In this document: piece after piece, positions 34,571-44,086 of the stretch | Numbering within the stretch: position 1 is the first letter of the stretch | Layout: each line of letters starts with the position of its first letter | Source of the DNA: Kaistella solincola | GTDB lineage: Bacteria; Bacteroidota; Bacteroidia; Flavobacteriales; Weeksellaceae | Assembly (NCBI RefSeq): GCF_000812875.1 | Contig: NZ_JSYK01000003.1 | Location: forward strand, 620,001-684,000 | DNA: 64,000 nucleotides | Direction of reading: 5' to 3' | Made by a program: the position numbers and the translations under genes | Notes under the pieces: model-generated | What the model saw: the letters and a program-made list of their open reading frames with translations, nothing else | What the model was told of the DNA's origin: nothing | Database searches by the model: none

Positions 34571-35464
34571 TTATTTCAAAAACATTTTCGAAACCTTTTC
34601 TGCTTTTTTGCTTTCGGCGTAATCATAGAAGCCTTCACCCGATTTTACACCGAGTTTTCCGGCCGTCACCATATTTACCAACAAAGGATTCGGCGCATAT
34701 TTCGGATTTTTAAAGCCGTCGTACATCACATTTAAAATCGCGAGGCAAACATCCAAACCGATAAAATCTGCCAGTTGAAGCGGTCCCATCGGATGAGCCA
34801 TTCCGAGTTTCATCACCGTATCAATTTCTTCCACGCCAGCAACGCCGTTGTATAAAGTTTCGATGGCTTCATTAATCATCGGCATCAAAATTCTGTTCGC
34901 CACAAAACCCGGATAATCGTTCACTTCGGTCGGAGTTTTTCCTAAAGTTTTGCTCATTTCGAAAATTTCCTCGAAAGTTTCTTTGGAAGTAGAGTAGCCT
35001 TTGATGATTTCTACGAGTTTCATAATCGGCACCGGATTCATGAAATGCATGCCGATTACTTTTTCCGGTCTTGAAGTTACCGACGCTATTTTGGTGATCG
35101 AAATTGATGAAGTATTGGTTGCCAAAATACAGTTTTGCGGCGCGAGTTCATCCATTTGCTTGAAAATTTTAAGTTTCAAATCGATGTTTTCTGTTGCGGC
35201 TTCCACAATGAGATCGGCGTCGCCGGCAGCATCTTCCAGCTTGGTAAAAGTAGAAATTTGCCCTAAAGTGCCGGTTTTTTCTTCTTCACTTAAATTTCCT
35301 TTTGCGATCATCCGGTCAAGATTTCCGGTGATGGTTTTTAAACCTTTTTGCAAGGCTTCGTCTGAAACATCTACCAGTTTTACCTGAAATCCTTTCTGCG
35401 CAAAAGTGTGTGCAATGCCATTTCCCATGGTTCCGGCACCGATAACTACAATATTTTTACTCAT
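34571..35464 (-). CDS. 3-hydroxybutyryl-CoA dehydrogenase family
   Basis: 297 aa single-function 3-hydroxyacyl-CoA dehydrogenase. NAD-binding VIGAGTMGNGIAHTFAQKG at residues 6-24; ATNTSSISIT; the catalytic His in MHFMNPVPIMKLVEII; PGFVANRILMPMINEA. It oxidises or reduces (S)-3-hydroxybutyryl-CoA or longer relatives. It stands apart from the beta-oxidation operon at 56-62 kb, which has its own fused enzyme. Confidence 0.93.
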   Translation of the reverse strand: MSKNIVVIGAGTMGNGIAHTFAQKGFQVKLVDVSDEALQKGLKTITGNLDRMIAKGNLSEEEKTGTLGQISTFTKLEDAAGDADLIVEAATENIDLKLKIFKQMDELAPQNCILATNTSSISITKIASVTSRPEKVIGMHFMNPVPIMKLVEIIKGYSTSKETFEEIFEMSKTLGKTPTEVNDYPGFVANRILMPMINEAIETLYNGVAGVEEIDTVMKLGMAHPMGPLQLADFIGLDVCLAILNVMYDGFKNPKYAPNPLLVNMVTAGKLGVKSGEGFYDYAESKKAEKVSKMFLK

Positions 35465-35547
35465 ATTATTAGGTGATTGAGACTTTTAAGTTTCTCTTAA
35501 TTATTTTTAAATTTTAGCGGCTTTAACGGCCTTTTTTTTATTTTTGA

Positions 35548-36366
35548 CTAATAGTTTTTAGTGTAGGTTTTTCCCTGAACTAAAAGCTCCGCGGCACTGT
35601 CCGAAGTCTTAAATTTCGTTTTAATGTAAGTCCGCGAACCATCAACTCTATTAATGAAAACACCGAAATGCAAATGTGGTCCGCTGGAAAATCCCGTATT
35701 TCCGCTTAAACCGATGAGTTGATTTTGCGCCACAGCATCGCCTTTTTTTACCAGCGCACCTTTATATTTCAAATGTACATAATCCGCGAAAGTGCCGTCG
35801 CTGTGCATGACGGTTATTTTATTATTGAATTCCACACATTTAAATTCCGGGCAACTCGCCGTGTTATTGTCAACAACGCTGACGACAATTCCGTCGCGGG
35901 CGGCTAAAACTTTGTCGCCAATTTTCAAATCAAAATCCAGCGCTGAAGTGTTCTGATGCGAAAATTTGCCGTTATAACCCTGAAAAATTAAATGCGATTC
36001 GCCGGTTGGGAAGGGAAGTGAGTATACAAAGTTTTCATCGAAATTTTCCTGTAAAGAATTTCCAAAATTAAACATCGTGGAATACGAAAACTGGTTCGCT
36101 TCGTTTGGTTTTAAAGTGGTGAGTTTTGCAATTAAAAATTTTTCGGTTTTCGCCGGAATAACAACGATTGATTTGTTTTCTAAAGTGGATGTAAAATTCT
36201 TTAACTTAAAATCAAACTGCGCGGACATTGGCATTACTTCATGATTATCAGCGTAAATAAAAACCTCACGATTGATAATTTCATTATAAAACCTGACGTC
36301 CCACTTCTGTTGTGAAAACAGAAAAAAATGGCAAAAAAGCAGGTAAAAAGTGAATAGTTTTTTCAT
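35548..36366 (-). CDS. M23-family peptidase, exported
   Basis: 272 aa with a signal peptide (MKKLFTFYLLFCHFFLFSQ). The C-terminal half is a LytM domain: His in FSHQNTSALDFD with its Asp, and GPHLHFG, the zinc-binding HxH. M23 enzymes cut peptidoglycan cross-links, or act as regulators when ligands are missing; here they look intact. The N-terminal ~110 residues are beta-rich and unassigned. Confidence 0.88.
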   Translation of the reverse strand: MKKLFTFYLLFCHFFLFSQQKWDVRFYNEIINREVFIYADNHEVMPMSAQFDFKLKNFTSTLENKSIVVIPAKTEKFLIAKLTTLKPNEANQFSYSTMFNFGNSLQENFDENFVYSLPFPTGESHLIFQGYNGKFSHQNTSALDFDLKIGDKVLAARDGIVVSVVDNNTASCPEFKCVEFNNKITVMHSDGTFADYVHLKYKGALVKKGDAVAQNQLIGLSGNTGFSSGPHLHFGVFINRVDGSRTYIKTKFKTSDSAAELLVQGKTYTKNY

Positions 36367-36441
36367 TTAAAAGTCATTGCGAGGAATGAGGCATGAATGA
36401 CGAAGCAATCATCAGAATTAGCATATTAGCATATTTTCAAA

Positions 36442-37404
36442 TTAACTAATTAATCTTACAATTTCCAGCGCCACTTTCAAAGCTTCGGTGCCGTCTTCAA
36501 GCGAAACTTCCACTTTTTTATTTTCAGTGATTGCATCCGCAAAACTTTCAAGTTCATCTAAAATTGCATTATTCGGCTGAATATTGGGATATTCAAAAAT
36601 AATCTGATTTTTTTCGCCTTCGGCATTTTCGATAATCATATCAAAATCGCTCGGCGTTTCCGGCGCCGGTTTCATACGGATAACTTCAGCTTTTTTCTCC
36701 AGAAAATCCACCGATATATATGCGTCCTGCTGGAAAAACCTTGATTTTCGCATCGCTTTCATTGAAATTCTCGAAGTTGTTAAATTCGCTACACAACCAT
36801 TTTCAAATTCAATTCTCGCATTGCAGATGTCCGGAGACTTTGAAACTACAGAAACGCCGCTGGCGTGTATGTTTTTCACCTTTGATTTTACAATCGACAG
36901 CAAAATATCCAGGTCGTGAATCATTAAATCCAAAACCACCGAAACGTCCGTCCCGCGCGGATTAAATTCCGCCAGTCGGTGAATTTCGATGAACATTGGA
37001 TTTTTAATATAATCTTTAGAACCGATAAACGCAGGATTATATCTTTCCACATGGCCAACCTGCGCGTGAATATTGAATTCGCGGCATTTGTAGAGAATTT
37101 CTTCTGCCTGTTTTAAAGTTTGCGTTACAGGTTTTTCGATGAAAAAATGAATTCTTTTTTCAATGGCTTTCATCGCGTAATCGTAATGGTATAAAGTCGG
37201 CGTTACAATATCCAGCATTTCAATTTCCGCGAGTAAATCATCGAAATTTTCGAAATAACGGTAACCGAATTCTTTTTCGAGTTTTCTGCCGTTGTCTGCA
37301 TCCGCGTCATGAAAACCAACCAGGTCATATTTTTCGGATTGCTGCAATAATTTCAGATGGATTTTTCCCAAATGTCCGGCGCCAACTAACCCTGCTTTCA
37401 GCAT
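36442..37404 (-). CDS. Gfo/Idh/MocA-family oxidoreductase
   Basis: 320 aa. NAD(P)-binding GLVGAGHLGKIHLKLL at residues 5-20, the family EKP motif in FFIEKPVTQTL near 93, then a C-terminal alpha/beta domain (LDLMIHDLDILL with a conserved His). Likely substrate is a sugar or sugar nucleotide; not decidable. It lies 75 bases before the M23 peptidase gene on the same strand. Confidence 0.88.
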   Translation of the reverse strand: MLKAGLVGAGHLGKIHLKLLQQSEKYDLVGFHDADADNGRKLEKEFGYRYFENFDDLLAEIEMLDIVTPTLYHYDYAMKAIEKRIHFFIEKPVTQTLKQAEEILYKCREFNIHAQVGHVERYNPAFIGSKDYIKNPMFIEIHRLAEFNPRGTDVSVVLDLMIHDLDILLSIVKSKVKNIHASGVSVVSKSPDICNARIEFENGCVANLTTSRISMKAMRKSRFFQQDAYISVDFLEKKAEVIRMKPAPETPSDFDMIIENAEGEKNQIIFEYPNIQPNNAILDELESFADAITENKKVEVSLEDGTEALKVALEIVRLIS

Positions 37405-37505
37405 AAATTACTAATTTCGGTAAAGATAAAAAAAGAAGTTAGAAGCTAGAGACCGGAAGGTAGAAAATTCTAAATTCTAAATTCTCTTTTCTAAGTTCTA
37501 ATTCC

Positions 37506-37513
37506 TATTTTTG
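37506..37513 (+). promoter_or_regulatory. -7 box (TATTTTTG) of pcm
   Basis: TAnnTTTG match ending only 4 bases before the pcm ATG, so the transcript may be leaderless. Confidence 0.5.
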
Positions 37514-37517
37514 TGAA

Positions 37518-38168
37518 ATGCAGGATTCTTACGTTCACAAAGGAAAACGGAAAATATTGGTGGATTATCTCCGGAATAAAATCGGGATTAATGATGAAAA
37601 AGTACTTTCCGCAATTAATATGGTGCCGCGGCATCTTTTTCTGGAAAGCGTTTTCGAGGATTTTGCTTACGAAGATCGCGCTTTTCCCATTTTGGCGCAT
37701 CAAACCATTTCGCATCCGTCCACCGTTGCGGAACAAACGGCGCTTCTGGAGCTTAAAGAAAAAGAAAAAGTGCTTGAAATCGGTACCGGTTGTGGTTATC
37801 AAACCGCGGTATTGGTTGCTTTAAATGCGACGGTTTACACCATCGAAAGACAGAAAGAACTGCATGAATTTGCTCAGAAAAAACTCCGCGAACTGCGTCT
37901 GCGACCAAAATTTCAAAGTTTTGGTGACGGTTTTTTAGGTTTGCCCACTTTTGCGCCTTTCGATAAAATTTTGGTTACCTGCGGTGCTGAAGTTTTACCG
38001 ACGGAGCTATTACACCAGCTTAAAATTGGTGGAAAAATGGTGATTCCGTTAGGAAAAACCGATGAGCAGATTTTAATGCGATTTACCAAAAAATCAGAGC
38101 GCGAGTTTGAAAGGGAGGAGTTTGGCGCGTACAAATTTGTTCCAATGCTGAATGATACCAATCATTAA
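37518..38168 (+). CDS. pcm: Protein-L-isoaspartate O-methyltransferase
   Basis: 216 aa. VPRHLFLE, the substrate motif AHQTISHPSTVAEQTALL, SAM-binding VLEIGTGCGYQTAVL near residues 88-102, and the late motif VTCGAEVLPTELLHQL, GGKMVIPLG. It methylates isoaspartyl residues in aged proteins for repair. The full N-terminus is present although the -7 box lies just before the ATG. Confidence 0.94.
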   Translation: MQDSYVHKGKRKILVDYLRNKIGINDEKVLSAINMVPRHLFLESVFEDFAYEDRAFPILAHQTISHPSTVAEQTALLELKEKEKVLEIGTGCGYQTAVLVALNATVYTIERQKELHEFAQKKLRELRLRPKFQSFGDGFLGLPTFAPFDKILVTCGAEVLPTELLHQLKIGGKMVIPLGKTDEQILMRFTKKSEREFEREEFGAYKFVPMLNDTNH

Positions 38169-38204
38169 AAAAATACTGACATAGCCCGAAATTTTTTTAA
38201 AACC

Positions 38205-38238
38205 TAAAAATTTGCCCTTTTAACGGCAAATTTTTTTT
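38205..38238 (+). terminator. Terminator of pcm (short hairpin family)
   Basis: AAATTTGCC / GGCAAATTT perfect 9-bp stem around CTTTTAAC with T8. The best-formed member of the recurring GCC-TTTTAA-CGGC family. Confidence 0.8.
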
Positions 38239-38317
38239 ATGACCGTTTGGCTAATAAATGTCATTTTATTTAATTTAAAAAAGACTGGGCAAATTCGCTC
38301 ATTCAAATTATACGTTG

Positions 38318-38325
38318 TATTTTTG
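38318..38325 (+). promoter_or_regulatory. -7 box (TATTTTTG) of ccsBA
   Basis: TAnnTTTG match 90 bases before the ATG at 38416; supports that start over the longer frame from 38239. Confidence 0.5.
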
Positions 38326-38415
38326 CAAGCGTTCAGATTTATTCTAAATAAAATCAAGCTGTGGCGAAAAAAAATACGTTTTCAGCAGGAAATAAATAAA
38401 AATTTTTTGATTCTC

Positions 38416-41400
38416 ATGAAAAAACTTCAAGATATCATTATTTCGACCAGGACAATGGCGGTTCTCCTTTTAGTTTATGCATTCGCAATGGCCCGCGCCA
38501 CCTTCCTCGAAAATGATTACGGAACACCAACTGCAAAAGCTTTGATCTACGAAGCGAAATGGTTTGAAGTTTTAATGCTCTGGCTGATTCTTAACTTTAT
38601 CGGAAATATCAGCCGCTATCGCCTTTGGCGCCGCGAAAAATGGCCGGTTTTGGTTTTTCACCTTTCATTTGTTTTAATATTTTTGGGCGGTGCAGTAACG
38701 CGATACATCAGTTTTGAAGGGATCATGCACATTCGCGAAGGCGAAACCACCAATGAAATTGTAACGGACAAAAATTTCTTTAAAATTCAAATCGAGGAAA
38801 AAGGTGATGTGCTGAATTATCAGGATGTTCCATATTTAATGTCGCCGCTTCACAAGAATTTCAACGCGAGCTATGATTACCACGGAAAACAGATTTCTGT
38901 AAAAACCGTAGATTATATCCAGAGAAAAAAGGACAGTTTGGTGCTGGATCCGGCAGGAACAGAATATTTACATATCGTTTCCACAGGACAAACCGGCCGC
39001 GAAAATATTTATATTAAACCGGGGGATTCCAAACTGGTTAACGGAACTTTGGTTTCTTTCAATCGAGCGATTGACGGCGCCGTGGAATTTAACAATACCA
39101 ACGGCACTTTGCTCATTAAAACACCTGTTGAAGCGGAATATATGACGATGGCATCGCAGGCAAAAGGAACAACGAAGAAAGATGAATATCAGCCTTTGGT
39201 TTTGCGGAGTTTATACACCGTAAATGACCTGAAACTTGTCGTTCCCGAAGGTTTGGCGAAAGGAAAACTCATTGCTTATGAAGGTGACCGTAAAAAAGAT
39301 AAAGATGTTTCGGATAATTTGCGTGTAGAACTACAAGGGCCAAAATCGAAATTATTGGTTGATTTGCCGGTAGAAAAAGGAAATCCAAACGCGTTTAAAC
39401 AGGTGACTTTGGACGGAATGAATATTATTTTAGGTTTCGGTCCGAAAGTTTATACGACGCCTTTTTCCTTGAAATTAGATGATTTTGTAATGGAAACTTA
39501 TCCGGGAAGTTCTTCGCCAAGTGCTTATGAAAGCCATGTTCAGATCATTGACAAAGGAAAACAAACGCCTTACAAAATTTATATGAATCACGTTTTGAAC
39601 CACGGTGGCTACCGGTTTTTCCAAGCGAGTTTCGATCCGGACCGACAGGGAACCGTACTTTCTGTAAACCACGATTTCTGGGGAACACTGATTACTTACA
39701 TTGGTTATTTCTTCCTGTTTGGTGGAATGTTTGTGATTTTCTTCTGGAAAGGAACACATTTCTGGAAACTGAATTCAATGTTGAAAAACGTGAGCAAAAG
39801 AAAAGCAGCGACCGTACTTTTGGTTTTAATGACGTTGAACTTCAATGCACAAAAAATCGAAACACACGGAACTACCGACGGTTCAGGTGAAATAACACAT
39901 TCTGCTGATGACGGACACGGTCACGGCGCCGCAGATTTATTGACCGCGGAACCAACACCAAAAAAACCACAAAATTCTTTGGCTTTAAGATCGCCAACGC
40001 CAATTACCGCTGATGTAATAATCGCGAAAAATACAATTGATAAAGAACACGCAGACAAATTCGGATATTTATTGGTTCAGAACTATGAAGGTCGAATTGT
40101 TCCGATGAACACCCAGGCTTTGGACGTTCTGAGAAAACTGTACAAAAAAGATGCATTCCGCGGAACTGATGGAAAATCGCTTACCGCAAACCAGTGGTTT
40201 CTATCAATAAATACGGATACTGCAAGCTGGACGATGGTTCCTTTAATTAAAGTTGGAACCAAAGGCGGCGATGAACTAAAGAAAAAAACCAAGGCAAATG
40301 AAGATGGTTACACCGCGTTGATGTCGCTTTTTCCTGCTGACGAAACTGGTGCTTTGCATTACGTTTTGGAGGAGGATTATCAGGAAGCTTTCCGTAAAAA
40401 ACCGGCAGACCAAACGAATTACGACAAAGAAGTAATTGCTGTAAATGACCGTGTTCAGGCTTTCAATGAGTTTTTCAGCGGACAGTTTATGCGCATCGTT
40501 CCGGTACAGAATGATCCAAACAATACGTGGCATTCGTGGTTAGACCAAAATTTCGAACCGGATATGGAATCCCAGAAAGTAATGGGCCCTTATTTCAGCG
40601 AAGTTTTATCGGCACAAAAATCAGGAAACTGGGCAAAAGCTGATGCTGAACTGGCAAAACTGGAACAGTACCAAAAAACCTGGGGTAAAAATGTAGTTCC
40701 AAGTAAGTCAAAAGTTAAGTTGGAAGTTTTGATGAATAAAGCAAACATCAACTTTTATTTATTGATGTTTTATTCGGTAATTGGTGGTCTACTCTTGCTT
40801 TTAGGTTTCATCGAATTGTTTAAACCGAATAAGATTTTAAATAAAACGATCAAAGGATTAATTCTTCTAGGGTTGGTAGGTTATTTTCTTCAGTTTTTAG
40901 GTTTGGTTGGTAGATGGTATATTTCTGGTCATGCACCTTGGAGTAACGGTTACGAAGCAATTATCTTTATTTCCTGGGTTGGTATTACTGCAGGTTTGTT
41001 ATTATACCGAAACTCAAACGCGCTTATTCCGGCAGCAGGATTTATGGTTGCGGTAATCATGATGGGCTTTGCGCACGGTGGTTCCGCACTTGATCCGCAA
41101 ATTACGCCACTTGTTCCGGTATTAAAATCGTATTGGTTGATTATTCATGTCGCGATTATCACCTCGAGTTACGGTTTCTTCGGACTTTCCATGGTGATCG
41201 CGATGATTGTGCTTTTCTTCTATATTTTCTCAAACAAAGAGATTTATAAATTACATAACGAAACTACAATTAAAGAATTGACCATCGTTTCGGAAATGTC
41301 GCTGACGATTGGACTTTATGCTTTAGTTGTTGGTACTTTCTTAGGCGGAATCTGGGCGAATGAATCGTGGGGTAGATATTGGAGCTGGGATCCAAAGGAA

Positions 41401-41676
41401 ACCTGGGCTTTCATTTCCGTGATGGTTTATGCCTTTGTTTTGCACATGCGTTTGGTTCCAGGCTTGCGCGGCAGATGGGCTTTCCACGTAGCAGCTTTAT
41501 TTGCAATCAGCAGTATCGTGATGACGTATTTCGGAGTAAATTATTATCTCTCAGGACTGCATTCTTACGCAGCTGGCGATCCAATTCCGGTTCCGGCTTG
41601 GGTGTACATCGGCACCGCATTTATGTTTGCACTGGCCATCATTTCTTATCTGAAATACAGAACTTTGAAAAAATAA
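38416..41676 (+). CDS. ccsA: Fused cytochrome c assembly protein CcsB/ResB-CcsA
   Basis: 1086 aa. The N-terminal ~470 residues are ResB-like with membrane segments at the start and near FWGTLITYIGYFFLFGGMFVIFFW. A ~300-residue periplasmic-type middle follows, with a short His-rich stretch (HSADDGHGHG). The C-terminal ~280 residues are the multi-spanning CcsA part with the heme-binding WGRYWSWDPKETW (WWD domain). The fused protein moves heme across the inner membrane and joins it to apocytochrome c (System II). Start at ATG 38416 (MKKLQDII) fits homologues; the upstream extension lacks membrane-protein character. Confidence 0.93.
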   Translation: MKKLQDIIISTRTMAVLLLVYAFAMARATFLENDYGTPTAKALIYEAKWFEVLMLWLILNFIGNISRYRLWRREKWPVLVFHLSFVLIFLGGAVTRYISFEGIMHIREGETTNEIVTDKNFFKIQIEEKGDVLNYQDVPYLMSPLHKNFNASYDYHGKQISVKTVDYIQRKKDSLVLDPAGTEYLHIVSTGQTGRENIYIKPGDSKLVNGTLVSFNRAIDGAVEFNNTNGTLLIKTPVEAEYMTMASQAKGTTKKDEYQPLVLRSLYTVNDLKLVVPEGLAKGKLIAYEGDRKKDKDVSDNLRVELQGPKSKLLVDLPVEKGNPNAFKQVTLDGMNIILGFGPKVYTTPFSLKLDDFVMETYPGSSSPSAYESHVQIIDKGKQTPYKIYMNHVLNHGGYRFFQASFDPDRQGTVLSVNHDFWGTLITYIGYFFLFGGMFVIFFWKGTHFWKLNSMLKNVSKRKAATVLLVLMTLNFNAQKIETHGTTDGSGEITHSADDGHGHGAADLLTAEPTPKKPQNSLALRSPTPITADVIIAKNTIDKEHADKFGYLLVQNYEGRIVPMNTQALDVLRKLYKKDAFRGTDGKSLTANQWFLSINTDTASWTMVPLIKVGTKGGDELKKKTKANEDGYTALMSLFPADETGALHYVLEEDYQEAFRKKPADQTNYDKEVIAVNDRVQAFNEFFSGQFMRIVPVQNDPNNTWHSWLDQNFEPDMESQKVMGPYFSEVLSAQKSGNWAKADAELAKLEQYQKTWGKNVVPSKSKVKLEVLMNKANINFYLLMFYSVIGGLLLLLGFIELFKPNKILNKTIKGLILLGLVGYFLQFLGLVGRWYISGHAPWSNGYEAIIFISWVGITAGLLLYRNSNALIPAAGFMVAVIMMGFAHGGSALDPQITPLVPVLKSYWLIIHVAIITSSYGFFGLSMVIAMIVLFFYIFSNKEIYKLHNETTIKELTIVSEMSLTIGLYALVVGTFLGGIWANESWGRYWSWDPKETWAFISVMVYAFVLHMRLVPGLRGRWAFHVAALFAISSIVMTYFGVNYYLSGLHSYAAGDPIPVPAWVYIGTAFMFALAIISYLKYRTLKK

Positions 41677-41681
41677 AAATA

Positions 41682-41712
41682 AAATCCCGAAAATATCATT
41701 CGGGATTTTTTC
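41682..41712 (+). terminator. Terminator of ccsBA
   Basis: AAATCCCGA / TCGGGATTT stem, 9-base loop, T6. Confidence 0.9.
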
Positions 41713-41751
41713 GTCGCTAAAAAGAATATTTTAAAATCATTTAATATTCCT

Positions 41752-41759
41752 TATTTTTG
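41752..41759 (+). promoter_or_regulatory. -7 box (TATTTTTG) of rnz
   Basis: TAnnTTTG match 24 bases before the TTG start of rnz. Confidence 0.5.
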
Positions 41760-41783
41760 GGAAACTAAAATTTTACCTGCATT

Positions 41784-42698
41784 TTGAGCACTTTTCTTAC
41801 GATTCTCGGTTTTAATTCTGCCATTCCAACGGTGAATTCTGCGCCTACCGCGCAGTTTTTGGAGATGGACGAACGCAGTTTTCTCATCGATTGCGGTGAA
41901 GGGACTCAGGTGCAGTTAAGAAAGGCGAAAGTGCGTTTTTCGAAGGTGAACCACATTTTTATATCGCATCTGCACGGCGACCATTGCTTTGGTTTGCCAG
42001 GTTTAATCGCTTCTTTTCGGCTTTTGGGCAGAGAAACTCCGCTTCATGTTTACGGACCGCTCGGAATTAAGGAAATGCTTGAGACTATTTTCCGCTTAAG
42101 CGAAACGCACCGCGGTTTTGAGGTTGTTTACCATGAACTTCAAAGTAAGGAATCGGAAAAAATTTATGAAGATAACAGGCTGGAAGTTTTCACCATTCCG
42201 CTGAAACATAGAATTTATTGCAACGGTTATCTGTTCCGCGAAAAACCGAAAGAGCGCCATCTCAATATGGCGGAAGTTTCTAAATATCCGGAAATTGAAA
42301 TCTGCGATTACCAAAATCTGAAAAACGGAAAAGATTTTATTTTAAGCGACGGTTATGTGCTGAAAAACGAAATTTTAACCAAAGAGCCGTCAAAATCTGT
42401 CTCGTACGCTTTTTGCAGCGACACCAGATACACTGAACAAATTTTGCCTTTAATAAATGAAGTTGATGTGTTGTACCACGAATCAACCTTTCTTCATGAT
42501 TTGAACGAAATGGCAGATTACACCGGACACACCACCGCGCTGGAAGCCGCTCGAATTGCACGAAAAGCAAATGTTGGCAGATTGATTCTTGGGCATTTTT
42601 CGAACCGTTATCATGATTTGAATGTTTTTTTAAACGAAGCTCGCGAAGTTTTCCCGAACACCGAATTGCCAAAAGCGCTACAGCCGGTTCAGATTTAA
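41784..42698 (+). CDS. rnz: Ribonuclease Z
   Basis: 304 aa with a TTG start, supported by the conserved beginning STFLTILGFNSAIP and the -7 box upstream. Metal site: HLHGDHCFGLPG, DTRYTE, ESTF, and GHFSNRY. It cuts the 3' trailer of tRNA precursors, needed because tRNAs here lack an encoded CCA. The next gene starts 11 bases after. Confidence 0.93.
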   Translation: MSTFLTILGFNSAIPTVNSAPTAQFLEMDERSFLIDCGEGTQVQLRKAKVRFSKVNHIFISHLHGDHCFGLPGLIASFRLLGRETPLHVYGPLGIKEMLETIFRLSETHRGFEVVYHELQSKESEKIYEDNRLEVFTIPLKHRIYCNGYLFREKPKERHLNMAEVSKYPEIEICDYQNLKNGKDFILSDGYVLKNEILTKEPSKSVSYAFCSDTRYTEQILPLINEVDVLYHESTFLHDLNEMADYTGHTTALEAARIARKANVGRLILGHFSNRYHDLNVFLNEAREVFPNTELPKALQPVQI

Positions 42699-42708
42699 TT
42701 TTTTTTGA

Positions 42709-43500
42709 ATGGAAAATGCGGAAAAAAAATTTGCTAATGAAGCTTTTTTAAAAGAATTCCTCGATGAAAAAGTGAATTTTTACAATAATTCAGATTTTGT
42801 AAAAGATGATCCGATTCAGATTCCGCACCGTTTTTCATTGAAACAGGATATCGAAATTTCCGGTTTTTTAACGGCAACTATTTCCTGGGGAAACCGAAAA
42901 TCCATCATCAATGATGCTGAAAAAATCCTTTCCTGGATGGGAAATTCGCCACACGATTTTATTCTGAATTACACCGAGAAAGATTTCGAAAGATTTAATC
43001 ATCAGTCCGTTCACCGCACTTTTAATAAGGAGGATTTACAATATTTTACCGAAAGTCTGCAACGGCTTTACCGGAAAAATTCGTCGCTTGAAGACCATTT
43101 TTTTCTAAAAAACGGTGAAACCAATTTTTACCACAGTTTAGAACGTTTCCGCTCGGAATTTTTTCAGAACGACGAAAAACACCGCAGCATGAAGCATGTA
43201 AGTTCCACCTACAAAAATTCCTCCGCAAAGCGGCTGATGATGTTTCTTCGCTGGATGGTAAGACAGGACAAAAAAGGCGTGGATTTCGGGCTTTGGCAAA
43301 ACATCAATCCGAAATTTCTTTCTGTTCCGCTCGACGTGCACACGGGAAATATTTCCCGCAAACTGAATCTGATTTCGCGAAAGCAAAATGACTGGAAAAC
43401 CGTCGAAGAAATGGACGTTATTTTACGTAAATTCGATGACCGGGATCCTGCGAAATATGACTTCGCGCTTTTCGGTTTAGGCGTTTCCAAAGACTTTTAA
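42709..43500 (+). CDS. TIGR02757 (DUF2400) family protein
   Basis: 263 aa, usual length. Family phrases: PIQIPHRFSLKQDIEISGFLTA, SWGNRKSIINDAEKI, SSAKRLMMFLRWMVRQD, PLDVHTGNISRKLNLISRK and DPAKYDFALFGLGVSKD. The late part resembles a helix-hairpin-helix DNA glycosylase fold, so a nucleic-acid role is possible. Function not established. Probably co-transcribed with rnz and the next gene. Confidence 0.88.
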   Translation: MENAEKKFANEAFLKEFLDEKVNFYNNSDFVKDDPIQIPHRFSLKQDIEISGFLTATISWGNRKSIINDAEKILSWMGNSPHDFILNYTEKDFERFNHQSVHRTFNKEDLQYFTESLQRLYRKNSSLEDHFFLKNGETNFYHSLERFRSEFFQNDEKHRSMKHVSSTYKNSSAKRLMMFLRWMVRQDKKGVDFGLWQNINPKFLSVPLDVHTGNISRKLNLISRKQNDWKTVEEMDVILRKFDDRDPAKYDFALFGLGVSKDF

Positions 43501-43513
43501 AAATGTTGAAAAA

Positions 43514-44041
43514 ATGAAGACGAGAGAAGAAAAAAACAAAGAAAAAGTAGATTTTTTGGTCCGCGTCACCGATGGTGTCATGTGGTGGATTGGCTCCATT
43601 CCTTCGCTGATCGTGCATTCTTTGCTTTTCTTAACCGCGTTTTTATTGCCAGTTTTCGGTGTGGTGGAATTTGACAAAATGCTTTTGGTTTTAACCACGG
43701 TTTTGTCACTCGAAGCAATTTATCTCGCCATTTTCATTCAAATGTCTGTGAACAGAAGTCAGGAACACATTGAAGATTTGAAGGAAGACGTCAATGAAAT
43801 TCAGGAAGATATTGAAGATATTCAGGAAGACATTGAGGAAATTAGTGAAGATATTGATGATATTCAGGAAGATATTGAAGATATCGCTGAAGATGAAGAC
43901 GAAGAAGATCATAACGAGCGCGCGCGCAATGTTATGCTGAAAAGTAATGTTGCTACAAACAAAACGCAGATTACCTCTTTAAAATCAAAGATTTCGGAAC
44001 TGGAGCAGCTTTTGGAACAATTAAAAAAAGAGGACAAATAA
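43514..44041 (+). CDS. DUF1003-like membrane protein with acidic coiled coil
   Basis: 175 aa. Two membrane helices (SLIVHSLLFLTAFLLPVFGVV and MLLVLTTVLSLEAIYLAIFI) resemble DUF1003. From ~residue 85 to 135 a very regular heptad follows, with ED(I/V) recurring every seven residues (IQEDIED, IQEDIEE, ISEDIDD, IQEDIED), then an acidic cluster and a second helix rich in Leu/Glu. A long acidic coiled coil on the cytosolic side is expected. Function unknown. Confidence 0.82.
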   Translation: MKTREEKNKEKVDFLVRVTDGVMWWIGSIPSLIVHSLLFLTAFLLPVFGVVEFDKMLLVLTTVLSLEAIYLAIFIQMSVNRSQEHIEDLKEDVNEIQEDIEDIQEDIEEISEDIDDIQEDIEDIAEDEDEEDHNERARNVMLKSNVATNKTQITSLKSKISELEQLLEQLKKEDK

Positions 44042-44052
44042 CCGCCAAAAAA

Positions 44053-44084
44053 TAAAAAACCATTTCAAATGAAATGGTTTTTTA
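44053..44084. terminator. Bidirectional terminator between convergent genes
   Basis: AACCATTTC / GAAATGGTT with an AAAT loop, flanked by A and T runs. Confidence 0.9.
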
Positions 44085-44086
44085 GT

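Noticed and set aside
38239..38415. 59-codon extension of ccsBA
   Set aside because: A -7 box lies inside it and the ATG at 38416 gives the expected protein start.
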